Assembly: GCA_903970285.1 (NCBI GenBank)
Contig: CAJCHN010000145.1
Span: forward strand, 1 to 59,381
From: Rhodanobacteraceae bacterium
GTDB lineage: Bacteria > Acidobacteriota > Terriglobia > Terriglobales > Acidobacteriaceae
Reading direction: 5' to 3'
DNA: 59,381 nt
This document shows positions 7,462 through 16,745 of the stretch, one piece after another. The stretch's first letter is position 1, and the number at the start of each line of letters is the position of its first letter. Under the pieces are notes generated by a model. The model worked only from the letters and a program-made list of their open reading frames with translations. It did not search any database and was not told the DNA's origin. The position numbers and the translations under genes are program-made.

Positions 7462-10400
7462 TCAGGGTTTGGAGGTGACGATGGTGGTCGCGAAGCCCTG
7501 GGTTCCGGCCGAGAAGGCGAGGGCGGTTGACGTGGATGTCCCGGCAACGGTCAGGGGCGTTATGGAGACCTGGCCGGCGAGGTTGGTGATCAGCATGGTG
7601 CTGCCCGAGGCTAGTACCGGTGACGCCGGACAGCGGCCGGCGGCGGGGCACGGGACGTCGAGCGCGTAGGCGGTCTGGCCGATGTTGACGGAGGCGCCGG
7701 CGACCGGGGTTCCGGAGCCGTCGGTGACCTGGGCTACAACTGGCGAGAGCGGCGTGCCAAGTGCCGCCTGGGCAGCTCCGGAGACGATGGTCACGGCAAA
7801 CGCCGAAGCGGGCACGGCGGCGGCCTGGAACTGCGCGCAGATGGAGGTCCACGCGCAGGCGGAGGCGGAGACCTGGGTGCCGGCGGCAAGCGGTCCGACG
7901 ACAGATTGGGCGGAGGCATGTCCGCTGGCGTCCGTCGGGGAGGCAGCGGGACTGACCGCAAAGCCGGTGCCTCCCGTCCAGGTGACGGTGAGATCCGCGG
8001 CGGGGCTGCCATTGGCCACGGCGGCGACCCGCAGCGGAAAGGTGATGATTGCGCCTTCCGCGAGGAAGACGGGAGGTTGAAGCGCAAGCAGCGTTTCGAC
8101 GTTTGCAACGACCAGCAGAGGTGAAGAGAGAGTCTGGTTTCCGGTTGCGAGGGTGACGGTGGCGACGAGGACCGTGGCGCCAAGCTGCACGCCTTCGACT
8201 GCAGAAGAGACGCGCCCGGCGGCGTCTGTCACCAGCGTGCACGTGGGTTGTCCGCAGGCTGAGAACCAGGCAGCGCCGGTGCCGCTGCCGAGCGAAAGCG
8301 TCACGGTGACGCCGATCGCGGGAGTCGTTCCATCGGCGCCGGTGACGGCGATCGCAAAGGGAGTGGCTGCAGTCGATCCCATGAAGACGCTCGTGGGCGT
8401 GCTGAGCAGCTGGACCTTGTCTGGTTTGGGCACGACGCTGAAGCTTGCGCTCTGGACCAGCGCATTATCGGTTGCCTGGAGCGTCACCGGGCCGAGGCCG
8501 AAGGGCGAGACCAGGCCGCTGGAGGCGATTCCTGAGGCGTTGGTCTTGATGACACAGGGAGTAGCGGGACAGGCGGCAAGCGTGGCGGCTCCGCCGGGGA
8601 CAGAGAAGGTGACATTCTGACCCGGAACAGGAGTTACGCCGTCGGCGGCTACGACCTGGACCGCAAAGGCCGGTGTAACGGCTGCGCCCGGTGGGTACGT
8701 GCCCGCGGGTGCACTGATCAGCTTCATGGCTTGATCGGCGGGCAGCACCTGGAAGGAGACGGTGACGATGATGCCGTCCATGGCGACGGCGATGGTGTCG
8801 AGGCCGGGGGTGAGCGCCGTTCCCGAGATGGTGACGATGCCGCTCTGATTGGTGTACAGCTTGCAGAAACCGGAGTCGCAGCCGTGGATCGCGAAATCGC
8901 CGCTGGTGACCGTAACCCAGACGGTCTGGTTGGGAAGTGGGCCGCCGGCGCCGTTGGTGGTCGCCAGCAGGGAGAAGCTGACATGGGACAGGACCGGTAC
9001 CGAAGCCGGGGGCGGGGTCATGAGGTTGAAGGCGATGGTCGAGCCTACGGCGGTGAAGTAAGCATCCGCCACCAGCGAATCCCACACCGCGGAGAGCTGG
9101 ATGAGGCCGGCATGCGCCGGCGCGACGGTGGTGGAGGCCATGCCGTTCTGATCGGTATCGATGATGCAGGAGGGCACTCCGCAGCCGAGCGCGACCCCGT
9201 CGAGCGGACCACCGAGTGCGATGGGAAAGGCCACCATCGGACGTCCGTATCCATCGAGGAGTTGCGCGGTCAGCGGGGTGGGAGAGAAGGCGCCGACGGG
9301 AACGTTGCCGGAGGGCGCGCTGAGGATCGTGATGGTGGGCGAACGCAGCGTGGCCGTCACCTGGGTGGAGACGCTGACGGCGCCGTAGCTGGCAGTCAAG
9401 GTGAAGGTTCCGGGCGCGGTGATGACGACGTTGGTGCGTGCAGTGCCGAAGTAATCGGTGTCGAGAATGCAGGTATTGGACGAGCACTGCGTAAAGTTGA
9501 CGCCAACCGGGGCGGAGAGGGCGACCGGGGTGTACTGCTGCATGGTTCCACCCTGCGAGAGCGCGGCCTCGAAGATTCCGGCCGTATCGTTTACATAGAC
9601 CTTGGCGCTGGGAACGATGGGCAGCGTGAGCACAGGGGGATTTGCGGCGGCCGAAAAAGAGATCTGCGCGCTTAGCAAGCCATCCGTGGCCTGGAGCGTG
9701 ATGGCTCCGGGAAGTGACGGGTTGACCAGCACGCCTGCCTGGCCGTACTGGTTGGTGGTGGTGCTGCACGGGGAGGTGTCGCATCCGGCGAAGACTACCG
9801 AACCCTGGGTCGCGGAAAAGGTGATGAGACGGCCGGCGATGCCGTTATTTGAGGCATCGACGAGCTGCACCTGGAACGGGGAAGAGGCGTTCTGGCCGAC
9901 TGTGACGTTCGCCGCCGGAGTCCTCTGGACGTTCAGCGCGGAGGCGGGCAGGAGCGCGGGAAAGCTGGCTGAGACGGTGAGTGCGCCCAGCGCGGCCTGC
10001 ATGGTGACGGTCCCGGCAGCAGCCGGCGAGATGGTGCTGGAGGCCGTACCCATGGCGTCGGTGGTGAAGGTGCAGGCGGACGCGCCACACGCGCCGAAGC
10101 TGGCGGACGCGCCGAGGTTGGAGAAGACAACCGTGGCCCCCGCGACCGGGGTCACGCCATCCGCGGCGAGTACCTGTACAGCAAAAGGCGTCGCGGCGGG
10201 GTGGCCGACGAAGGCAGCCGCCGCCTGCGCGGTGACGAGCCGCAGGGAAGCCGGCTGGCTGGCTCCGCCGTAGGTGAGCGCGGCCGTCATGGTGCTGGTG
10301 GCACCGGTGCCAAGGTCGGTTACCTCGACATCCACCGGATCGCCGGCTACAGCGCCGGCCACAGCCATGGAGGGTGCGGACAGGACGATGGTGGACGCGC

Positions 10401-12282
10401 TCCAGCTTGTGACCTGAGCAGAGACACCGTTGATGGTGACGGCGTTGCCAGCGCGAAAGCCGCTTCCGGTGATGGTGATGGTGGTTCCGCCGGCACCGGG
10501 AACCTGGGCGGGGATGAGGCTGTCGGCGTAGAAGAGCCGGGCCTGGTAGGTATAATCTGGCCGTCCGTCGCCGCGCTGGTCTGCGATGCCGATACGCACT
10601 GTTCCACCCGGCTCATTCGCCGCAAACGGGGCCGCACTGAGGTTGGTGGTGCCGAGGCCGAGCGCCTGGAAGGCCGCGGGGGCAACCGCCAGCGACGGCA
10701 GAGTGCCGGGTAGATCAGTGGGCGCAAAGAGCGCGATCACCGGCATCAGCTTGGTGGTGGTGGCGAATCCCTCGGCGTCCAGTGCCGTCACCTCGACGGT
10801 CAGGCTGCGGCCTGGCTTGATCGGCGCGGCGATGTAGGAGGCGTGTCCGTACCCGCAGATCAAGCCATTCCACCAGCCTCCGGCGGGCAGGAGCATGGGC
10901 GCGGCAGGCGTGCCATCGGTCCCGTTGCCGCAGGCGGAAGGTGCGTCGGCGATCGCGAAGTTTACGGCGACGTTTGCACCCGCATTGTCTCCGAAGGAGA
11001 CATAGGGCGTGGGGGGCGAGCCGGGCGGAGCGGCGATGCCCTGAGAGTAGGGGCCGACGCTGGCCGCGCCGATATAGAGCGGGTTCAAGGGTTCGGTGGA
11101 GACGATCTCGGTCTGATACCCGTGCGGATCTTCGATCGCGACAAACGGTGCGAGGTAGTAGCCCTGGTAGTTTGCAGAGGGCGTTCCCTGGCTTGCGCCC
11201 GGGCTCATCGGCAGAGCCACGAAGGGCGAGGCTCCGCTGCGGCGAAAGCGGCTGCCGCTGATGGTCGAGGTCTCCACCCAGCCCTGCGGAGACGCGCTGA
11301 AGGTGGGCTCCCGCACCACCAGCACGTTGACCCCGGCCATGCCTTCCCCGCCGGGGAAGCTGACGGTACCGTGGACCTGGTTGGCGCCGCCCAGGCTTAC
11401 CTGCTTGCCTGCCGCCAGTGGGGCGTTTCCGGCGATGGGATAGACGCCCACGAGGCCGGCGATATCATCCGGGCGAAGGGTAAACGGGGCGGGCAGACAC
11501 TGATAGCTGTATGGGCCGCACTGAACGTCCAGCGGATGCATGATGGGCCAGTGAGCCGCCTGATCGTAGGTCGGCTGGGGGGTGCCGGTGAAGACATTGT
11601 CGTTGGTCTGCGCCCAGGCCAGGCCGAGCACACGGCCGAAGACGCGCTCCAGCTGATATTGCAGCTGGAGTTGCGGTTCGGGCGCGGCACCGGTGCAGCG
11701 TCCATTCACCACCACGATGGCGTGCAGGATGTATCCCGCGGGATCAAAGGCGTCGACCGTCTCGGTGACGGCGTTCTGGCGACAGGAGCCGGGTGCGCTC
11801 GCACCTGCGCCGAGCAGCGTATCGGTGACCGAGCCATCGGTGTCGTAGACGATGGCGACGGGAATAGCCGCAGCGTTGGCGCTCTCCACGTCGGCGGGCC
11901 AGACGAGCCCGTCGCTCGACAGGTAGACGTCCTGGCCGCTGACGTGCTCGGCCAGTGCGCCTCCACGGGCGACAGTGATGCTGGCCACCGGGAGGTTCCA
12001 GACACCGGCGGCAGCGGCGACGAGAGCGTCTGCCGCCTGGTGGTCGACGCTGGCGCTCAGATCTCCGGGATCGGTGAAGTAGAGCAACGTCGGCTGCTTC
12101 CAGCCGATCGGCACGCCTGAAGGCCCGGTAAAGAAGGGTGGGCCGGTGACATAGCGCGGACCACTGGCGAGTGCATGGCTGCAGACTGAGAGCGCAACGC
12201 AGCAAAGCACGAGAAGCGTCGCCATCGGAGCGCAGCGGCGGCTGCGCAACGCTGATCTGCTAATTGCCATGTTCCGCTTCAT
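7462..12282 (-). CDS. giant exported protein: inactive matrixin-like domain, IPT/TIG and Ig-like repeats
   Basis: A 1606-residue protein with a signal peptide (residues ~1-40, ending CSHALASG). Residues ~45-290 resemble a matrixin-type metzincin: IMHPLD looks like the Met-turn region and LRPDDIAGLVGVYP is the usual end of the domain. Where HExxHxxGxxH should stand it reads RVFGRVLGLAW, so every zinc ligand and the catalytic Glu are replaced. Residues ~290-600 are beta-rich, including a carboxypeptidase-regulatory-like stretch. An IPT/TIG domain (~600-685, TTITITGSGFRAGNAVTING) is followed by about nine ~100-residue Ig-like repeats; the first seven each have a C-x4-C pair before xTxxxG. There is no sorting signal or membrane anchor at the C-terminus. 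It overlaps the upstream gene by 23 bp. Likely an extracellular or surface binding protein. Confidence 0.85.
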   Translation of the reverse strand: MKRNMAISRSALRSRRCAPMATLLVLCCVALSVCSHALASGPRYVTGPPFFTGPSGVPIGWKQPTLLYFTDPGDLSASVDHQAADALVAAAAGVWNLPVASITVARGGALAEHVSGQDVYLSSDGLVWPADVESANAAAIPVAIVYDTDGSVTDTLLGAGASAPGSCRQNAVTETVDAFDPAGYILHAIVVVNGRCTGAAPEPQLQLQYQLERVFGRVLGLAWAQTNDNVFTGTPQPTYDQAAHWPIMHPLDVQCGPYSYQCLPAPFTLRPDDIAGLVGVYPIAGNAPLAAGKQVSLGGANQVHGTVSFPGGEGMAGVNVLVVREPTFSASPQGWVETSTISGSRFRRSGASPFVALPMSPGASQGTPSANYQGYYLAPFVAIEDPHGYQTEIVSTEPLNPLYIGAASVGPYSQGIAAPPGSPPTPYVSFGDNAGANVAVNFAIADAPSACGNGTDGTPAAPMLLPAGGWWNGLICGYGHASYIAAPIKPGRSLTVEVTALDAEGFATTTKLMPVIALFAPTDLPGTLPSLAVAPAAFQALGLGTTNLSAAPFAANEPGGTVRIGIADQRGDGRPDYTYQARLFYADSLIPAQVPGAGGTTITITGSGFRAGNAVTINGVSAQVTSWSASTIVLSAPSMAVAGAVAGDPVDVEVTDLGTGATSTMTAALTYGGASQPASLRLVTAQAAAAFVGHPAATPFAVQVLAADGVTPVAGATVVFSNLGASASFGACGASACTFTTDAMGTASSTISPAAAGTVTMQAALGALTVSASFPALLPASALNVQRTPAANVTVGQNASSPFQVQLVDASNNGIAGRLITFSATQGSVVFAGCDTSPCSTTTNQYGQAGVLVNPSLPGAITLQATDGLLSAQISFSAAANPPVLTLPIVPSAKVYVNDTAGIFEAALSQGGTMQQYTPVALSAPVGVNFTQCSSNTCILDTDYFGTARTNVVITAPGTFTLTASYGAVSVSTQVTATLRSPTITILSAPSGNVPVGAFSPTPLTAQLLDGYGRPMVAFPIALGGPLDGVALGCGVPSCIIDTDQNGMASTTVAPAHAGLIQLSAVWDSLVADAYFTAVGSTIAFNLMTPPPASVPVLSHVSFSLLATTNGAGGPLPNQTVWVTVTSGDFAIHGCDSGFCKLYTNQSGIVTISGTALTPGLDTIAVAMDGIIVTVSFQVLPADQAMKLISAPAGTYPPGAAVTPAFAVQVVAADGVTPVPGQNVTFSVPGGAATLAACPATPCVIKTNASGIASSGLVSPFGLGPVTLQATDNALVQSASFSVVPKPDKVQLLSTPTSVFMGSTAATPFAIAVTGADGTTPAIGVTVTLSLGSGTGAAWFSACGQPTCTLVTDAAGRVSSAVEGVQLGATVLVATVTLATGNQTLSSPLLVVANVETLLALQPPVFLAEGAIITFPLRVAAVANGSPAADLTVTWTGGTGFAVSPAASPTDASGHASAQSVVGPLAAGTQVSASACAWTSICAQFQAAAVPASAFAVTIVSGAAQAALGTPLSPVVAQVTDGSGTPVAGASVNIGQTAYALDVPCPAAGRCPASPVLASGSTMLITNLAGQVSITPLTVAGTSTSTALAFSAGTQGFATTIVTSKP

Positions 12283-13009
12283 TTCCGCCGCTGAGGAGCG
12301 CGAGCACCGCGCTCAGGCTGGGCACGTTTGCGGAACGGGAGGAATGCTTCGTGCTCACGGGCATGAGCGGAGCCAGTGGCTCCACGGCACCCGGCCAAGG
12401 GGCTAGCTGGGCGCCCGGGGTTTGACCTGCAGAGCTCGCCGCGGCGATGCCGCGGAGCGCGGAGGCCTGGACCCAGCGCAGGTCGACTGCCTCCGGCTGC
12501 GCGGTCTCTGCCGGGCTATCGCGCGGCGGCGTTGCGCCCCCGTGCAGCAGGGGAGGTTCACGTGTCACCAGCAGCGGGATGATGCCGGCCATGCCGCCCA
12601 CCGGCGCGCTCATCCCCGAAGGTCCACGGGCGGACAGCAGCATCAGCAGGCGTTGGCCAGGCAGATAGCGGTCGGGACCGCTCCACAGGCCGGCCCACTC
12701 GCGCAGCACGTAGGTGGACTTGGAACCGCAACCGCGAACCGCGCTCTCGATATGGAAGGTGATGTCGACGTAGCCTGCGGAGTCGTTGCGGGCGATGGCG
12801 ACGACGTGCCCGGCGAAGATGATGCCCGCCTGTGCCGCCAGGTCCTGCAGGGCTGCCGCTGTGGAAGGTGGAATGGCGGGATGGCGGAAGGCGCTGCCGC
12901 CCACAGGAGGCAGCGGACGGAACGGGCGCGGGCTCTGCGCTTGAGCGTGGGCTGCGGCCGAGGCGCAGGCGAACGCGAGAATCCATTCCAGACCTGGTCG
13001 ACGCGCCAC
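12260..13009 (-). CDS. exported protein paired with the Ig-repeat giant; possible NTR/TIMP-like beta domain
   Basis: A 249-residue protein with a signal peptide (WILAFACASAAAHAQAQ). After a Pro-rich stretch, residues ~55-145 form a beta-rich domain: GIIFAGHVVAIARND, DITFHIESAVRGCG, TYVLREWAGLW, then LPGQRLLMLLSARG. The layout (export surface strand, charged break, strand, W-rich strand, 'G-rLLml') is reminiscent of bacterial NTR/TIMP-like OB-fold domains, but the N-terminal Cys of true TIMPs is absent; this is inference. The C-terminal ~100 residues are low complexity. Its 3' end overlaps the start of the giant gene by 23 bp, so the two are probably translated together and may act together outside the cell. 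Confidence 0.75.
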   Translation of the reverse strand: MARRPGLEWILAFACASAAAHAQAQSPRPFRPLPPVGGSAFRHPAIPPSTAAALQDLAAQAGIIFAGHVVAIARNDSAGYVDITFHIESAVRGCGSKSTYVLREWAGLWSGPDRYLPGQRLLMLLSARGPSGMSAPVGGMAGIIPLLVTREPPLLHGGATPPRDSPAETAQPEAVDLRWVQASALRGIAAASSAGQTPGAQLAPWPGAVEPLAPLMPVSTKHSSRSANVPSLSAVLALLSGGNEAEHGN

Positions 13010-13140
13010 AGATTCCTCCCGCTTCTGATGCCTAGCATCGTCACGGGAGAGAAACAGAGCCTTCGCTGTCCGGGGTTGGGACAGCGGAGAAGACCGCGGG
13101 CGGTTCCAAGCGGATGTTCGGTTCTGGAGTTGTCGAACGT

Positions 13141-13341
13141 TCAGCGTTCGGGATAGAAGTCGAAGAAGGCGTCGAGACTGAGGCGCAACTGCGCTTCAAT
13201 CTGCTCGCGGCTGCCTTCGAGAACGTGCATGGTGACGCTTGCTGCATTGCCGTTCTTGAGTTCGATGGGCGCGTCGCCAACCTTTGCCACTTCGTCGGCG
13301 GGGAGCAACCGCATGCCGTAGACCATCACAAGATTTGCCAT
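13141..13341 (-). CDS. small conserved-looking hypothetical protein
   Basis: A 66-residue protein with no signal peptide or membrane segment: MANLVMVYGMRLLPADEV at the start, then a strand-turn-strand segment and an amphipathic helix ending in FFDFYPER. I cannot assign a family. The frame continues upstream to an ATG at 13485, but that part has mixed codon use unlike coding DNA here, so I prefer the ATG at 13341. No clear ribosome-binding site is visible at either. Confidence 0.5.
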   Translation of the reverse strand: MANLVMVYGMRLLPADEVAKVGDAPIELKNGNAASVTMHVLEGSREQIEAQLRLSLDAFFDFYPER

Positions 13342-13573
13342 GAATCCATTCTGCACCGGAATGGGACGGAGGAACTGATCCGCTTCCGCTATCCCTTCCC
13401 GCTTCGAGAAAACGGCATTTGCCCACCGATTCGCGACCTTTGCTGGCGATGATACTCGTGGTATAAAGTCTGCACCGCGATCCATTCAGGCGTTCGAAGG
13501 CACAAGTAGAGCACTTTGTCGAGGCTGCGTCAGGTGGGGGGGGGAAGATAAGGCCACCAGGAGGAGATCCGCT

Positions 13574-14365
13574 GTGTGGAATGTGATGTCAGTCATGAAG
13601 AACGATCCGGACCGCGATTGGGAGATGTGGGGTAAGGAAAATCCCTACTACGGCGTATACCGCGACCCGAAGTTTCTCAACGCGAATCTTGATCACGCGT
13701 CCATGACAGAGTTTTTTAATAGCGGTGAAACTCATGTGGACCATGTTTTCCGGGTACTTCGGGAGAGAGTTCGTCCCGGCTTTACGCCGAAGAGTATGCT
13801 CGACTACGGATGCGGTGTTGGCCGGCTGCTTGTGAGTTTTGCGGGACGCGTCGAGACTGTGGTGGGGGTTGATATCTCTCACAGCATGTTGACGGAGGCA
13901 CAACAGAACTGCGCCAAGTTTGGTGCGACCTCTGCGGAGTTACTGCACTTTGATGATCTGGCTCGACTTCCGCCTGGATCGATCGACTTCATTCACTCCT
14001 TCATTGTTTTCCAGCACATCCCCACTGCTCGGGGAGAGTTGATCCTGCGGAAACTGATCGATTTGCTGGCGGACAACGGAGTTGGTGCTCTGCATTTCAC
14101 GTATGCGGATACCCGGCGCGGCCGGGGCCCGGCAGTCAGTCGATTTGTTACAGGTATGCGGGAAAGAGTCAGTGTGGTTCACGGAGCGATGAACGTGGCG
14201 AAGGGCCATCCCTACGGCAGGCCGCTTATGCAGATGAACTGTTACTCGTTGAATCGAATTTTCAATATCCTCACCACTGCCAGGTGCACGAACGCGTACA
14301 TGGAGTTTACCGATCACGGCGGCTTTCACGGGGCCGTCATTTACTTCGAAAAGAATCTGACCTAG
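13574..14365 (+). CDS. class I SAM-dependent methyltransferase
   Basis: A 263-residue protein with a Rossmann-type methyltransferase core. Motif I is MLDYGCGVGRLLVSFAG (~residue 75), followed by the acidic end of strand 2 (VVGVDISHSM) and motif IV-like FIHSFIVFQHIPT. The substrate is unknown. The C-terminal part (LMQMNCYSLNRIFNIL onward) ends in GGFHGAVIYFEKN, as in methyltransferases of glycan or secondary-metabolite clusters. The GTG start at 13574 follows AGGAGGAGAT; ATGs at 13586 and 13595 are alternatives. GC content is visibly lower than in flanking genes (near 50% against well over 60%), which suggests acquisition by transfer. Confidence 0.85.
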   Translation: MWNVMSVMKNDPDRDWEMWGKENPYYGVYRDPKFLNANLDHASMTEFFNSGETHVDHVFRVLRERVRPGFTPKSMLDYGCGVGRLLVSFAGRVETVVGVDISHSMLTEAQQNCAKFGATSAELLHFDDLARLPPGSIDFIHSFIVFQHIPTARGELILRKLIDLLADNGVGALHFTYADTRRGRGPAVSRFVTGMRERVSVVHGAMNVAKGHPYGRPLMQMNCYSLNRIFNILTTARCTNAYMEFTDHGGFHGAVIYFEKNLT

Positions 14366-14581
14366 CCAGCCAAGCCGAACCCGGGCGGCGCGGTTCTCCC
14401 TGCGCGGCGCTTACCGGCTTATCGCGGCACGAGCCGGAGTTCGCCCGCAGCACGATCTTCACTGCGGGCAGCGGGAGATGCGCACATAGGGTCCTCAACG
14501 ATTTACAGGATGCTCTCAGGCCCATGCTGCATCTGATGGATTGCGGTGGAAGTGCGCCGGATGGCTTCAAGGAGAGACGAT

Positions 14582-15007
14582 ATGGAACGCAGTGCAAGCG
14601 CAGTGTGGCACGGCAGCCTGAAAGAGGGCAAAGGCACGATTTCGACCCAGAGCGGCACGCTGAAGGACACGCAATACAGCTTTGGATCGCGGTTTGAGAG
14701 CGGTACCGGCACCAACCCGGAGGAGTTGATCGCGGCCGCTCACGCGGGATGTTTCACCATGGCGCTCAGCATGCAGCTGACTTCGGCGAACATGGTACCG
14801 GATGAGCTGGCGACAACCGCGGTGGTGACGATGGAGCACACCGACGACGGTCCCACGGTGACGAAGATCCATCTGACTACCAAGGCAAAGATTCCGAACG
14901 GGGAGAAGGACAAGTTCGAGGAACTGGCGAACAAGGCGAAGGAAGGCTGCCCGATCTCGCGGCTGCTGAAGGCGGCAGAGATTACGCTGGACGCGCAGTT
15001 GGTGTGA
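14582..15007 (+). CDS. osmC: OsmC-family peroxiredoxin
   Basis: A 141-residue OsmC-type thiol peroxidase that reduces organic hydroperoxides in the cytoplasm. Both conserved cysteines are present: AAAHAGCFTMALS (peroxidatic, ~residue 60) and AKEGCPISRLLKAAE (resolving, near the C-terminus), with the family N-terminal pattern of sheet and GTNPEELIAAAH before the first Cys. Length is standard. The ATG at 14582 has AAGGAGAG just upstream; the in-frame GTG at 14546 is less likely. It is a single-gene unit after the methyltransferase gene. Confidence 0.93.
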   Translation: MERSASAVWHGSLKEGKGTISTQSGTLKDTQYSFGSRFESGTGTNPEELIAAAHAGCFTMALSMQLTSANMVPDELATTAVVTMEHTDDGPTVTKIHLTTKAKIPNGEKDKFEELANKAKEGCPISRLLKAAEITLDAQLV

Positions 15008-15128
15008 AAGCAGCCACATGTCATGCCCGCGGGGCGCTGCGCGACGTGCGGTCACTTCGGGACTTTCCTATGGACAGGTCAGGAATCGTCGCTGATGGTC
15101 CTCCCATCGCTCTGGAGGACCGTCAGCT

Positions 15129-16745
15129 TCAGTAGGTGGCGACGGTGACGCGGAGGATCTGCGGGGCCGAGGTGAAGTTGAGGCCGTAGTCGGTCTGGTC
15201 GCCGTTCCAGATGCGGGTCATGTGCCAGACGCCGTTCTGGTACGAACCTTCTTCGACACGAAGGAACTGCCGCTGCTTGCCCGAGTCGGCCGGCAGGAAA
15301 TCGACGCGGGCATGAACCGCGGTCACCAGGAACTCATCCGGACCAAGCTGGGCGACCATGGCTCCGCCGTCGGCTGGATCGTTGCCCTTGGCGGAACGGT
15401 TATCCTGCGCTCCGAACTGCGGGAGCCCGTAGCCGACGAGAACCTTCCAGTCGCCGAAGGTGAGGTGCTGGTAGTGGTTGGCTGGGTCTTCTGCGACGGC
15501 CTGGAGCTTTCCTTCGAAGTTGAGCTGCGCGACCTGGCGGTCGATGGGGCCGAAGATTTCATCGTTCAGCGCGAAGGGCGCGATGGCTGCGTCGTCGATG
15601 CGCGGTGCTCCGAGCGGGGCGTTGCTGAAACCGGTCTGATCGATGCCAAAGACGGACCAGCCGATAGCGCCGTGGCCGAGCGCGGCGTAGAAGTAGCGGG
15701 CGTACTGCGGGGTATTGCCGTTCTCGGGGACAAACATCGCGTTGTCCGGGCGATGGTAGAGGTCGAGGAGGGTGGTGTAGGTGGCGTAATCGGGATTGTA
15801 GAGGTCCGGTGCGATGAGATCAATGGCGGGCGCTCCCGCCTTCCAGATCGCGAGCACGCGGTCGACCGCGCCTCCGCTCTCGTAGCTTCCAGGCGTGCCG
15901 TGGAACGGGTCGCGCGTTGCCACGTTGATGTACATGGGCAGCGGATAGACGGCCTTGCCAGCGACGGCGATCTGGTTGACGTAACGGGCGATCGACCAGG
16001 CGTAGAAGAACTCGTCAGCGTCCGCGCCGAAGACCTCCGGCCAGGTGCCGGGCTGTTTGTGCAGTGCGGCGAGCAGCTCGCCGGGAACGGGCGCGTTGAA
16101 CAGCTTCTGTGCGGCCGGGGAGAAGTCGCGCACGCTGCCGTAGGTGCCGATTTCGTTCTCCACCTGCACCATCAGAACGGTGTGCTGCGGGTCGGATGCC
16201 CTGAGCTCGCGCATGAGCGCGGTGAAGGCGGTGCGGTCGGCGCCCAGGGTGAACTGCGAGTACGGCGAGAGCGAGTCGACCTTGCGGCCGTCGCGGGTGA
16301 CGACGTGCGGGCCACGCGCCTCGTCGAGCTTGATGAAGGATGGCGTGTAGTGGCCGCTGCCGTTCTTCCAGGTGCCGAACCAGAGCAGCACAAGGTGGAC
16401 GTGGTGCTCGCGCGCCTGGGCAAGCAGGAGGTGCAGGACGGAAGGATCGAACCGGCCAGGAGATGGCTCCCACTGCTCCCAGTAGATCGGCATTTCGACA
16501 GTGTTGGCATGAATCTGCTCGATGGCGGGCCAGACCTTTGGCATCATGGCCGGCCAGGCGGACGAGTTGTTGACCTGCGCGCCCAGCATGAGGAAGGGTT
16601 TGCCATCGACCAGCAGGGCGTAGCGCCCATCCTGCTGGACGATGCGGGGCATGGAGGCTGCGGTTTGGATAGAAGTCTGTGCGTCGAGCGTGACTGAGGT
16701 CTGGGCGGCAAGTGCGGCAGCGAGCAAAGCGAGGCAGAGGCGCAT
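15129..16745 (-). CDS. exported glycoside hydrolase, GH35/GH42-like beta-galactosidase
   Basis: A 538-residue protein with a signal peptide (MRLCLALLAAALAAQ) and a TIM-barrel of the GH35/GH42 clan with a DUF5597-like C-terminal region. The acid/base Glu is probably in MVQVENEIGTYG and the nucleophile in MFVPENGN, with the family-typical PIYWEQWEPSPGRFD near strand 2. It should cleave beta-galactosides or related plant polysaccharide side chains in the periplasm or outside. I chose the ATG at 16745; the frame also opens with a TTG at 16781, but that TTG is the first triplet of a -35 hexamer (see promoter). It is a single-gene unit. Confidence 0.9.
   Translation of the reverse strand: MRLCLALLAAALAAQTSVTLDAQTSIQTAASMPRIVQQDGRYALLVDGKPFLMLGAQVNNSSAWPAMMPKVWPAIEQIHANTVEMPIYWEQWEPSPGRFDPSVLHLLLAQAREHHVHLVLLWFGTWKNGSGHYTPSFIKLDEARGPHVVTRDGRKVDSLSPYSQFTLGADRTAFTALMRELRASDPQHTVLMVQVENEIGTYGSVRDFSPAAQKLFNAPVPGELLAALHKQPGTWPEVFGADADEFFYAWSIARYVNQIAVAGKAVYPLPMYINVATRDPFHGTPGSYESGGAVDRVLAIWKAGAPAIDLIAPDLYNPDYATYTTLLDLYHRPDNAMFVPENGNTPQYARYFYAALGHGAIGWSVFGIDQTGFSNAPLGAPRIDDAAIAPFALNDEIFGPIDRQVAQLNFEGKLQAVAEDPANHYQHLTFGDWKVLVGYGLPQFGAQDNRSAKGNDPADGGAMVAQLGPDEFLVTAVHARVDFLPADSGKQRQFLRVEEGSYQNGVWHMTRIWNGDQTDYGLNFTSAPQILRVTVATY

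Noticed and set aside
15222-16697. Long open frame opposite the glycosidase gene
   Set aside because: Antisense to a clear glycoside hydrolase with signal peptide and catalytic residues.
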